From Karalla daura (taxonomy: Eukaryota > Chordata > Actinopteri > Chaetodontiformes > Leiognathidae), in assembly GCA_029224185.1 (NCBI GenBank), contig CM055198.1, forward strand, positions 19,392,419-19,456,418: a DNA stretch of 64,000 nucleotides, in the 5' to 3' direction. The notes under the pieces were generated by a model. The model did no database searches. It was not told the origin of the DNA and worked only from the letters and a program-made list of their open reading frames with translations. Below are positions 12,309-25,100 of this stretch, in pieces. Position 1 is the first letter of the stretch. Every line of letters begins with the position of its first letter. Both the position numbers and the translations under genes were made by a program.

Positions 12309-15300
12309 TGTGGGCGGTTGCTATTCCTTCAGTGAATGTCATTTCATAGAAAGGACATGAAAGGAATGAGTTTTGATAGGCGTTGCTCTAAAACGGAGAG
12401 GAAACCGGACCGATGGAAAAAGCTGCACAATAATCAGTAAACCTCTCCTGTCTGATCTCTGACCTCCTTTCACTTTCTCTGCAGCCTCACGATTTTACTC
12501 CCTTTTTATTTATTTATTTATTTTTTTACCTCCCCACATTATAGATTCAGTTTTCGTTCGTAAAATTAAGGTGAGGCTGAGTTTCAAAGACCAATCTCTC
12601 TAAAGCTGCGCGTATCTCTCCGGCGCAATTATGTGCTCATGCGGTGTGTAATTGTAATGTTAATGAAGGTGCTTGTTTGTAAATGCTAATGCGTTCTGCT
12701 TTGATGGAAGAGCAGTCAGTCGCCCCCTTTGTGCTATAACCCCACCTGGAGGTCAGTGGGCGCATGCAGGACGGAGCAAAAAGCAGCATCATTTCTCTTA
12801 ATTGACCGGCGACAGATGATTCATCATCTAACCGGCTTTTAATTAAAACCTCCCGCCCGGAATATGCTTATTCACCACCTCTTCCATCGTTTCTCCGACT
12901 GTGGTGCCTCGCGAACTTGGGAGAATTAAGTTTTGCTCCATTGCACCACTGAGGCGAGTGTGGGGTGGGTAAGGGGGGAGGGCGTGGGGATCTGCCATGC
13001 CAATGTGCTCAATGGAACAGAAGAGATGCATTAGTGTGGCATCGAGGGGGGATGACAAGGGGAAAAACAGAAAGAGGCGAAATGGAGATGACGAGTGAGG
13101 GACTAAAAATATTTACCCCGCCGATGCCCCTACCCGCCATCAATATTTTAGCAGTCGTTGGAGTCATGTAAAGGAGTTGAGCTGCGCCTCACGCTGCTCG
13201 GCCTGTCTGTCAGCCAGAGGTCAACGCTGCGGCGGATCGTCTCACACGGCCTCCAGCAGCTCGGCCAGTGGCTAGTGGCAGCAGCTACTGTACGCCTCAT
13301 GATGTAAACGGCCGGAGCAGGTAGAGTAGAGCGGCAGGGCGTGGGCGTGGTGTTTGTCGCCGGGAAGCTTTTAGCGGGGGCCGGGGCCGAGGCTGCTGAG
13401 AGAGGGAAAGTGTCGGTGTTTAGCCATGCATGGGCTGCGCCCCGAGTCTGAGGAGACCTGACAGCTGCAGCTGAGGAAGGATTCAGATCCTTTACAAGAA
13501 AGAAAAAAGAAACGTTGTCGTGGTCAATATTTCCATCCCGACAATGGATTTAACGTTAAGTGTTAAGGTGGACAGACTGTGGGGGAATTATTACGATTTT
13601 GCAGTTCTTGGGAGGTGAACGTAGCATCATGTTTTGTTTTGCTCCCGGGGTGAAAGAGAGACACTGTTTGATGAACGTGAAGCAGCTGGCCAGAAACATG
13701 ATTCTAAATTGAGGATCATAAACGTGTGATGCATAAATGAGCGAGCGCTAACGAGTTCCTCGCACTAATATGACAAGGTGATAATGTGCTTTACGTTTCT
13801 GTCACCAGCACGGAAAATCAAAGCTGGAACTGTCACTAAGTGGAAATATGTATTGACCTGGTAGAGCTGCATAATTACTAGCACTGGTTTGGTTTTTTAA
13901 TTAATTGATTTTTTTAAAAAGGTTTAAACAGTGATTTTTCAAGGGCATTCTCATTTTCCCTGCACTTAATAACTTAACAGCATGCTGGAAACCTCTCTGA
14001 TTAGATTGTCTACTTTGCTTACACTATGTGGCTTGATATCATTACACTATATTATGATGCATTAACCTGATGCTAGTGTCGCAGCTATATTACACCTAAA
14101 TGATGCGTTGTTTATATGGGAAAGCTACAAAGTGATGTGATATAACTGATAATTACGTTCACTGACATATCTTGTTATCTCGACTTCCAACTTCTTAATA
14201 TTTTTAACTTCAGTACTGTAGGTATTCACCATTTGAAGCATCTTGGGCCTCTCTCTCAGTAAACCAGCCTTGGGAGGATCTAAGCCCGTCTGATGGGCTG
14301 CTACTTAGAGCTACTCAGTGCTGTGTGTGTCTCAGACCTCTGCCTGCCGTGTTTCAGGATTCGGACTCGGGGACGTACACGTGCGTGGTCTCCAGCGCCA
14401 CGGGGGAGTCGAGCTGGAGTGGGATGCTGACTGTCAGAGGTACTCACACCACTCTCGCTCACACTCTGTCTCTCTGTTACACTTCACACTCTGTCGCTCT
14501 CACACTACACCTCCGTGGCCGAGAAAACAACACGCTCGCGCCGATGTCCGTCCGTAAGAGCTCGGCTTGTAGCCGCGGCTCGACGGGAACGGGACGGGAT
14601 GCAGACAGAAAGGTTGCCATGCGAATCAGAAGTCAGAAATCTCACGCTGTGTGTGTGTGCGTGTGTGTGTGTGAAAACAGAGGACGGAGTCTCTTCGATA
14701 TCCAGAGCGTCCGAGTTCATCCAGCTGCCGGGGCCTCCGCAGAAGCCGGTGGTGACGGAGGTCACCAAGAACACCGTCACCCTCACCTGGCAGTCCAACC
14801 CGCACGAGGGCGGGGCCGCGGTCACCTCCTACATCATCGAGGCTTTCAGGTACGCACTGGGACTCGACTTGGACTTCTTTCCTGCGTTATCATTTCAACG
14901 GACGAGAGCATCTTCTTTGAAAGGAAACAACTGAGGAAGACGGATTGACACTTGCATAAAACATCAGAAACACTGAGGCTCAGACAAAGAGCTGGGGGCT
15001 TCTCTCTTTGTATCTCTGAACACTAAGATTTGCCCGGTTAAAGCAGAGCACATGCTGTAAAGTGCCAGCTACGGAATGACAAAAAAACAGGATTTTTCTG
15101 TCAAGGGGTAAAAGAAAATTCACACAGATATTGAGACACAAAATATACACATGCAGCGAACGAAGACTTACAAGATAAGATAACATTTTTATTTATCCCT
15201 CCATGGGGGAATTTGCATGTTATCAGCAGCATACAAAACAGTATGACAAACAGAATTTATCATTTAAATAAAAGCTGTAAAGGGAGAGAAAAACATGGAC

Positions 15301-16035
15301 ATTATTCTTCTGAACATCTCACTTCAACCTGCACATGAAATAATGGACATTATTGGACAAAACCACTACATGCAGATGATGAAATGTAGTGTATGGAGTG
15401 CAAGGATGTAGAAATCAAGTGATGGACATGGATAAATGGGATTAATTGTGACAAGCTGTTGTTTGTTGTCCTCCATGTTTGGTCACCACAACTAGAGTGT
15501 TTGGTTCTGCAATGTAGCAATGTAGTGGTTGCAGACTTCAGTCATGAATGCTCGACCCTCAGCTGAAACATTTGTCTGACTGGTTGTACAAGTGTTATGG
15601 CAGGAGAACCGACAGTGTTAAAAGCACTATTATTCATACAAAGCCCAGCAAAGAGCAGATTCTGGATTTCAGTCGAGTTTGTGGTCCCTCTGCTTCGGCA
15701 TTATTCTGATCCTATTCTTTGGACTCCCAGATAATGAAGTCGTCTTCATTTAGAGTCGTTAGAAGTTCAGAAATGGCTCACGTCCGCCCGAGGGCGGAGC
15801 CAGCCCCGTTAAATGACGTCCTGAAGTGAAATCGTGACGCCCCGTGCGTCGGTATGCGGCGGAGGATGGACACTAGCATCGCGGCCTCTAACAACCAACC
15901 AGAGGCTTTAGCGGGGCAGACAGTGAGTGAAAGAGGAGACAATTACAGCAGTGGGCAGCTCAGCAGCTCTGTCCTGACCTGGGGCAACAGGAGGAGGGAG
16001 GGGATGGCAGCCCAGTTGGACAGTTCACTCATTAC

Positions 16036-16070
<35 letters not shown>

Positions 16071-19000
16071 CTGAAAGGCACACTAGATCCAGTCTGGTCT
16101 GTGTGGAGGGGAGAGGCTGAGTGTGGCAGGTCTGCAGAGCTGGTGATGACGATACGCTCGCCTTCGCACGCTCAGACACCAGAGAAATGTTTGTTTTCAG
16201 GAGTCAGTGATGGGGGGGAAAAAAAGGAAGAAGAGCAAACTACTGTTTATCTGTCACAGGATCCACCTCTTGCGTCCAGCACAGCAATACTTAGATTTCC
16301 GATTGAAAAGAGAAGAAATCTTCTGGCAGAAGCAGCTCTCATTGCCCCTGCTCCCCTCCCCCCCTTCTCCTCCCAAAAAAAAAGCAATTTAGAAATGCAG
16401 CCTGGATGACTCTATTTAAATGTCAAAACTGTTTCCTTGGAGAACATTTGCCGAGTAAAGCGGCAGAAGGAAAGAAATCACTGATGATGGAAAAATGCTG
16501 TGTCCCTGTTTGTTGTAATTACCGTGCCATTCTCTCCTCCACCGAGTCAAGGAAAAGTGTTAAATTGCGTCCTTGCTGGTTGATCGTCCCCGTCCCTGTG
16601 TATCCTCGCCGGACCGGCAGCAATAAAAAAAAGAAAGGACGGGAGTACGGATGGTGTTCAGTCTATACGCTGTCAGCGTAGATGATGTATTTCTGATGGA
16701 CCCTGTGCTTTTATTTATTCAGTTACTGCACTGCTGTTTCTGAAGCCATGTCAGTTTCCGGCACCTTCCTGGTTATTTTAGGAAGTCCAAAATCAAATCA
16801 AGAAGTCAGACGTGCTTTACAGAAACAATGACGCAGACTGACACGACATTAAACATTAAAAGCTTTTAAAAACAAGGCACGACTGGAGGAATACCATCAG
16901 CACTCCACAGTGAGGAAACATGTTGATGTTAAAAGAAGTAAAAGTAGAAGTTGATCTTAAAAGAATGTAAAAGAATAGATAAATAAATAAATGGATGTTG
17001 GTGCACATCTAAACAAAGTCATGGTTAAGGGAAACATTTTGAAGATGCAATTTTTTGTGGGTGTGTCCATCTAATTTTCTCATCTGAGACTGTTGCTTTA
17101 AGAATCTCATTTATCTAGAGACAAAAATGTTTCTGTCTCAGGTGTGTGTTTGCTATTTGAACAGATGTGAAGACAACTTCCTCCCAATTTCAGTTCAAGA
17201 GAAAGATATTTATGAAATGTTGCTTTTTTTTTTCTCTTCCTCTCCTCTCTCAGCCAATCGGTGGGCAGCACCTGGCAGACGGTGGCCGACCACGTGAGGC
17301 ACGAGAGGCACACGGTGGTCGGGCTCTTCCCCAACACCGTTTACCTCTTCATCGTCCGAGCGGTCAACTCGTACGGCCTCAGCGACCCCAGCCCCATCTC
17401 CGAGCCCGTCAGGACGCAGGGTCGGTTACATTTACCCAAAAAAAAACAAAAACACACCTAAATCCTCACATTGAGTCCTGTGCCGCACCATTGTGATCTG
17501 CACCATTGTGATCTCAGTTAGTATTTTTAGCATGTCGACTGATGATGTGTCAAGTTCAGGAGTTACTTTCCCTTCACACCTTCAAAGCTAATTGCCTCCG
17601 CTGCGTCTGATGTTTCCAACCCCTAAGCGATGTTGGCTTCCAAGAAGCACTTCTGTTTCGTTGTTTGTTTGTTTTTTTTTTGGTGAGCTGGTGGTTTTTG
17701 ATGTAACGGGGGTGTGTGTTGTGTTAGACGGGAGTCCCACAGAGCCGGGCGTGGACCACAGACAGGTGCAGAGGGAGCTGGGGGAGGTGTCCGTCTACCT
17801 GCAGAAGCCCGCGGTCCTGTCTCCAACCAGCGCCAGGATTTCTTGGGCCGTGAGTTCCACTGTCGACTGTCCAGACACGCTAAGCTGTCAGTTCTGTCAT
17901 TCCTGGGCCTCTCCTCTGATGTTTTCTTTTTGTCTGTCTTCCTCAGATCACCCTCCAGTCTCGCTTCATCCAGGGCTTCCGCATATTTTACCGAACCATC
18001 GGCAGCTCCTGGCTGGTGCGGGACGTGGAGGCCACGTCCGACCACAGCGTGGTCTTAGTGGATCTGCACAGCAACACCGAGTACGAGGTCAAGATCCGGC
18101 CGTACTTCAACGAGCTGCAGGGCCACGACAGCCTCATGGTGCTGCTGCGAACGCCAGAGGAGGGTAGGAGACAGAAAACGTCGATCTTAATCCCAGAATA
18201 ATTTTTATCAAGTAAACTAGTCGATGCTTTTGTTTTAAATATGTGCATTAGGGAAATGCATATTCAGCAGGACTGGCTGTTAGTTTGGTAGAATCCATAT
18301 AAGAGAGCATGAGTGACAGTTCATGATTCACATTACATGATTTTAGATAAACCAACCTTTCCTTTCCTTATCAAAAAGAGAATTTTTAAGACAACCCTTA
18401 TTTATTTTTATAACTTTTTACCTACAATGTGTAGATTTTATCCAGTACCTACTTTAACAAGCTTTAGTATAATAAACCTTTGGATTTTAATACAATTATC
18501 TATATGCTTTCGAAATGATTTTATGCATTGTAATCTGGATTATAATCCAGAGTACAGCAAGATATGATATCTGATAGATGGAAGAGAGATAGACAGATAG
18601 ATGATAGCTGCTTAGCTGAGCACAAAGGGATTACTTTGCTTTGTCACTGACAAATGAACAAATAAGTTTCTTAAAATGTATTTGAGCAGCTACTGCATAA
18701 TAAGAGAGTTCCAGATTAGTTTAATATGCTGTACACAGGCAAGCCTAAAGAGAATGGGAATAAATAAATATGAACTAAACATTTATTAGGATTTAGCACA
18801 GCTTCAAGGGCGTTCCTCGTTTCCCTCCCGCAAGATATAAATGACTCCATTGTTTCTGACATAATTGAGAAACCATCCAGAAATTACCTGCAAAATGGAG
18901 TTTTATCGCAGTGAAAAGTGAAAGTTTAGCGGGCTGAAAATATAATTGTCCCTCTTATCTGTGTCTGCAGTTTTAAGCGAACCTCCGCAGGACGTGTCAG

Positions 19001-19127
19001 TGGTGCAGCTCACCAACAGCTCCAGCATCAGCGTGTCCTGGGACCCTCCGCCTCACAGCATCCAGAGCGGCGACATCCGCGAGTACAAGGTGAGGACACG
19101 GCTACGGGCGTATCCGGCTCCTGAGGC

Positions 19128-19171
<44 letters not shown>

Positions 19172-22100
19172 TTGTCTGTCTGTCAGTCTGAAGCGTGTTT
19201 GTTTCTGCCTGGGTTTGTGATGCAGCTGTAGTCTGCGCTAAATGAAGAGGAATGAACAACGGATCCAAAAAAACGAGACAGAGAAAGACGACAGGCTTAG
19301 CTTTTAAAAGCACCTGTTTTCCTCAGCCTGTTCTCGTCTCAGATGTCCATCTGTCTGTCTGTCTGTCTGCCGGGACAAGTTGTTCTTGTGATCCCCGATG
19401 TTTGTGTTTCCATGCAGCCATTAGTCAGTGTTGTCCAAATTTGTTGTTTACTCATGAAAATCATCGACTTTAATTAACAATTAGTAATTCATTGCCTCAT
19501 ATCTGCTGCCAGTGCGTGCGGTGCCAGGCCCGCCGCTGCCGAAGACGAACGCGACCCAATTTTGTCATCAGATTCAGCGAACGCTGACTGTCCCCGTCAG
19601 CTGCTCGTCCTGCGAAAAAAAACACAGAGTTCTGATTATCCTCCTCTGAGCATGAGCACAACGCTGATTACTAATCATCAGGCTGCTATTCCAGGAGAAA
19701 AACACACAGTGCTATTGTCTTGATTTATTCTTCCCATCTGCGTCTGCATGTTGAAAGTGATTTGAAAGAAACACGCACACGCACACACACACACAAACGT
19801 GATCATGAAATCGTTGCGTACATGGAAGCTCATCACCAGAAGGCTCAGATCACTCCTAATCCCCCTCAACATTCAATTTGCTTAAAACAGCAGCGCTTTA
19901 ATGTTAAAAATGGAATGAGGAGTTGCTCCCGCTGAATGTCACAAAAACTGCTATTCATTGTGCATGATGTGGATATAATACAAGTGGGAAAACGCTCCTA
20001 TTTACACACAAACACACGCATATATATCTATGTTCATCTACACATATACATGCATGCATACATATATATATATACACACACTTTGGTTTATATTTTGAAG
20101 ATCTACATACATTCTCTGTGATGTTTATGTGCTTCATGGGAGAAACACATTCCCCCGTCTCATTTCACAAATTGTACATTCGCTCGCTTGTTTTGGTCCC
20201 GTGCTCCTGTGGTGGCTTATGTCAGAGAGCCCTCAGCAGATAATTCTGCGTAACAAACATTACTAAGTCTGCAGACTCCCCCTCACTTGAGATTCACGGA
20301 TGAATAATTTCTGGCAGCTCTAGTTTCATATGTTAAAGCTGTGAAAACGAAAATGTGCGTGAGTTATAAAATATGCCTTTTAGCTCTGGAATCTTTCTTC
20401 TAAACACTTCCTCCTTTGACTTATCTAATTAATCACGAGTCTCCCAGAACATACTAACATCAAAAAAAAAAAAAGCGGTTTTACACGCAGCAAAGTGTTT
20501 TACCACAGTGGTCTTACTACTGCTCTGGAGAGATCTGGATGATTCCACCCACCGTGGATCTGCAGGCACGAACGTTTGCAACATCCCGGTGTTAAATCAG
20601 GCTTTAAACTGTCATCGCATTGACAACCCTTTCTTTCTCTTATCTCTGCTCTATCTGTGCCGTCATTCTCCTGTAGCCAGATAAAACCAAAAAAAGGAAA
20701 CTAGAAGAAGAAGTCTGCCTCGTTACAACATCAGGCCGCATCTCATCCCGCTTTCCTCTGACATGGGAGCGTTTTAATCATGGGTTTAATCTGTGTCCGT
20801 CAGGTGTGGTGCCTGGCCGACGGCTCGGAGCAGGAGAGCCAGATAAACCGAACGGTGGACGGAGCGGTGCAGTCCATCCTGCTGACGGGGCTGCTGCCTG
20901 ACGTCCGCTACACGGTGGTGGTGGCCGCCGTCACCGGCCTGGGTGTGGGCGCCCACAGCCCGCCTGTCAGCCTGCTCCTCAGTGAGTCACTCACACACAC
21001 ACACACACACACACACTGCAAGATTCAAGAGTCAAGATTTTATTGTCACATGTCCAGTCAAACAGACCCTCACACTGACCAATGAAATTATTGCTTTGCA
21101 CGTTCCCCGAGCTACACAAATATTATCATAGAATCACAAAATAGAACTGAAAATACATTGAAATAAAAAACAATTGTGTATATGTGTATGCATAAGTGTA
21201 TATACTGCAAGCAAGACGGGTATGGAGGGGAGGGGGGGGCTTCCACAGGTTGGACTCCATGGTGTGTGAATGGCTTCACAACAGCCGGCTCTTCTGCTAG
21301 GAAAGTGTTGGTAAAGTTTATAAAAACTGCATTTTTTTTACATGCGTGGAGAAGTGGTTAGGCTATTTGGAGGTGATAATGAAGCACCTTTCGTGGCTGG
21401 CTGACAGATGTTTGGTACATCTCACTCGGCGGCTGAATAAGGCTCTCATTCAGCTGCGCAGCCACTTATCCGCTCAGCGCAGGTGTGTTTGTGTTTTTTC
21501 CTCCCCACTCTACCTTCCGCTGTGATTCTTTTGGAGGCATAGTTTGACATTTTTCGTGTGCTTATTCACCCACTTGCCACTTTCTCGGAGACAGCTGGAA
21601 ACAAGCTCTGTCCAAAGGTTACAAAAAAGAAATTCCCACCCACTAGCACATCTGACGCACTGTCTTGCTGGTTTTTTTTATTTATTTTTTTTTATCAAAG
21701 CTGAACTGTAAAAATGTCCTGCAGTCTGGCCTGTGGACCCAAGTCAGCGTGTCATATCTAAACTTTCATTTTCAAGCAAAAATCAAACAACCTTCAACAC
21801 AATGTTAATTAATGAGCTTTGGAGCTTTTTTCCGGGCCGAGCCAGACAGTTTCCAGCCTTTTACGCTGAGCTGCCGGCACACGTGGGAGGCATTCGCATC
21901 TTCACATCTTCTCGTCTGATGTCAAATTCAGTCTTTTAAACTGTCACCAGACTGGAATCGTGATGATACAGAGCGGCATAAAAATGTCACACTTTTCACA
22001 ATAAAGATGCTAAACTCTACCGCTTTCTCCCTCCAGCTCTCCCCAAGGACCAGCCCGGGAGTGCGGGCGGAAACCTCAGCATCTCGGAGCAGATCGCCAG

Positions 22101-25100
22101 CGTCATACGTCAGCCGGCGTTCATGGCGGGCCTGGGCGTGGCCGCCTGGCTGGTGCTGATGGGCTTCAGCGGCTGGTTCTACTGCCGCCACCGCAGGAGG
22201 AAGCAGCTGGGACACTACACCACCTCCTTCGCCTACACTCCGGCAGGTAGGTCTCTCCGGGGTGTGTTCCTGAGCGACCTTCAGCGGCGTACGCAACGAT
22301 AACCACAGGACGTCGTACATGTGGTGTAATGGAGACAAGTGTCGAGGTTTCCCAGCACCTTTCGTCTCAGGCCAATGGCTCATTAAAGAACGAACCGCGA
22401 GAGGCGAGAGACGTTAAGACGGCGTGATTTTTTTCAACACCTTTTGGACGCACTCGTGTCACATTTTATTCATTATCCACCGGAGAGAGAGAGAGAGAGA
22501 GAAAGAGAGAGGGGCTTGAGCTGCTGAACAGTGACCCATCAGACTTAGTTTTTAATAAGTGACAGTGACAAAGTTCTTAATAGACTGCTGGGGATATCTC
22601 CGGCGGTGATGAATGTTTTCAATTTTAGTTTGTATTTCGCAAGGCGGCATGCGCACACTTCCAACTGCACATTCGGTTAATTAAAATGTATTTATCCCCA
22701 CGGGGCACTTTTTCACGAGGCTGCGACAGAGGAAAACACCGAGGACACACTCAAGCATGTATGTAAACAGCCGTCACTACACGCGGGTTATTTTAGAACA
22801 TGCCCTTTGGCACAGGAAGGCATAAACACGTCGGCTGCTTTCTGATTTCCAAAGATCCGTCCTTCCGCAGATACTCAGCGGAGCCTAGAGCTTTAAGAAA
22901 GACATATGCTTTTCCCATAAATATTTAATATTACCACCACACTGATGACGAGAGATGATATTGTTTCGCGGTCTCGGTATTCATTCTTTTATCGTCGTAG
23001 TCATTCAGAAGCCGCCGTAGAGTCTTCACACTGCGGTAGACACATCTGCATTTTTTATTATAAATAGATCCGCTGCAGCCCGCACTATTAGGAGCGGATG
23101 ATTGATTGTGTTTGGATCCTTCACATTGCTGCCAAGGACACGGTGGGTCCTGGAGGGTCTGATGATGTGGGGGTGGCATGCGTCAAAGTCGCGTGATCGA
23201 TGTCAGTCACGTCACCTGTCAGCAGCTTGATTGGCGAGGCTGATCAGAGTCTGTGGGCAGACATATTTTCATTGTAGAGCAGCTGTTAATAAACTCCTCG
23301 GGGGCATATCTGGTGGTGTAACTTATCCAGTGAATTCCTCCGGATGGATTGATGGTTAGCATTGTCGCCTCACAGCAAGAGGGTTCCAGGTTTGACTCCT
23401 ACGTCCTTTCTGTGCAGAGTTTGCATGAAAAACAGAGCTGTATGCACTTATATAGACTCCAGCAGTACCGCGAAAACATAGTTTGGGCTCAAGAAAATTA
23501 ATAAAAAAATGTATCTTCTCATGTGAAACTGTTTTCTCTTCTTCCAGTCGGCTTCGCTCACAGTGAGGGGTCTGGGATCATTAATGGAGGGTAAGCTGAG
23601 AATTGGCAAAACTTTTTATTTGATTTAAAGCCACAAACACGCAGCCATGATGTGACACAGCCTGTGTTTTCCAGGCCTGCTCTGTTGGGATCAAACATGG
23701 GTAACTACCCCTGGCTGGCTGACTCCTGGCCCACCCCAAACCTCACGCACAGCAAAGACTCCGTCAACTGCTGCTCGGGAAAACTGGACTCGGAGAGATA
23801 CTACAACAGTAAGCCCTCTGCCCCTGCCTGCATGTTGGTAAACCAACGTGTCTGTGGTAACCTAACAGCGTCACCTTTGTGTCTAGCCGTCGGTATCATG
23901 AACTACCCGACGCAGACGGAGAAACGCAGCACGGCGTCCAACGACAGCCCCATCTACAGCACCATCAACACGGCGGCCGAGGACGACCTGCTGGCCTACT
24001 ACGACACCTACTCCAGCGCCTCCTTCAACCAGGGGCCCGACCCTTACAGCAGCAACCCGGTCCTGGCCAACAGCGGCCTGGTGGGCCTGGAGCTGGACCT
24101 GGACCAGTGGACCATCCAGTCCGGCCAGTCCGGCTCCGAGTACGCCAAGCTGCAGTACAGCAAAAAAAACAACGGTGAGGCTTTTCCTCTCCTGCTCATC
24201 GGCCCGATCTGACACGGCGCGGAGTGTAATTGCATCCCTCGCATGATGGGAAAGGGAAAAATAAACAGTTTTTCTTTCCATATTTCCAGCCTAATCCAAG
24301 ATGTTGACGTGTAATGCGGCATGAAGTTTGAGCGGCGTTGCCGTGGTTACCTGCGCTTTCAGTTTACCTCGCAAGACGACAGTGATTTTTACTGCGTTTG
24401 ATGCATGTTGATGCACAGCTTTTATGCCTGACAAACATCGTTACGGCGTAAAGTCAAAGAATGAGCAAGCAAATGTTAGAGCCGACGCTTACGGGCTGGA
24501 TCCAAACCCACCTTTCGTAGGTTTTTTTTTTCTTTTTTTTTAATCTCCCAATTACAAATGCAAATGTAGCTCACATCACAAACCAGAAATGGAAACTGGC
24601 ACATCAATTTCACCTCAGTAAAAAAGGAAAAACAGGAAACAAAAAGTAGGAAATTCTAGCTATGATGGATTCCTGCAAAGACTAAATAGAGAATAAGTGA
24701 AAGAAGGGAACACTGCAGAGTATGGTATGCATGCAGCAATGACTCACAAGTTCTCAATTGTTTTATAATAAATCACCCCTAGTTGATGAAAATGTACAAA
24801 TGGTTGCTTAGCATTTGTGAAATGTTTCATTTTATACTTCTTGTGTTTCCTATTCTACTGTATTTGTCATGTGGAGCTATTTAAACAGCCTTTTTGCCAG
24901 GTGCTGTTAGACTAATAACCTCACCCTCAGCTTTGAGCAAACATTGACTAAGAACGCTAAAGAATATAAGTGCTCGTTCGGCTTCACACACGCAGAAAAT
25001 ATTGTGAACCTTAAGGTGCTTTTCAAGATGAAAAACAGAGAGAAATGTCCTTCGGGCACTCGCAGGCGGGAGGCAGGAGAATAAGCGCTTTAAAAGCCTC

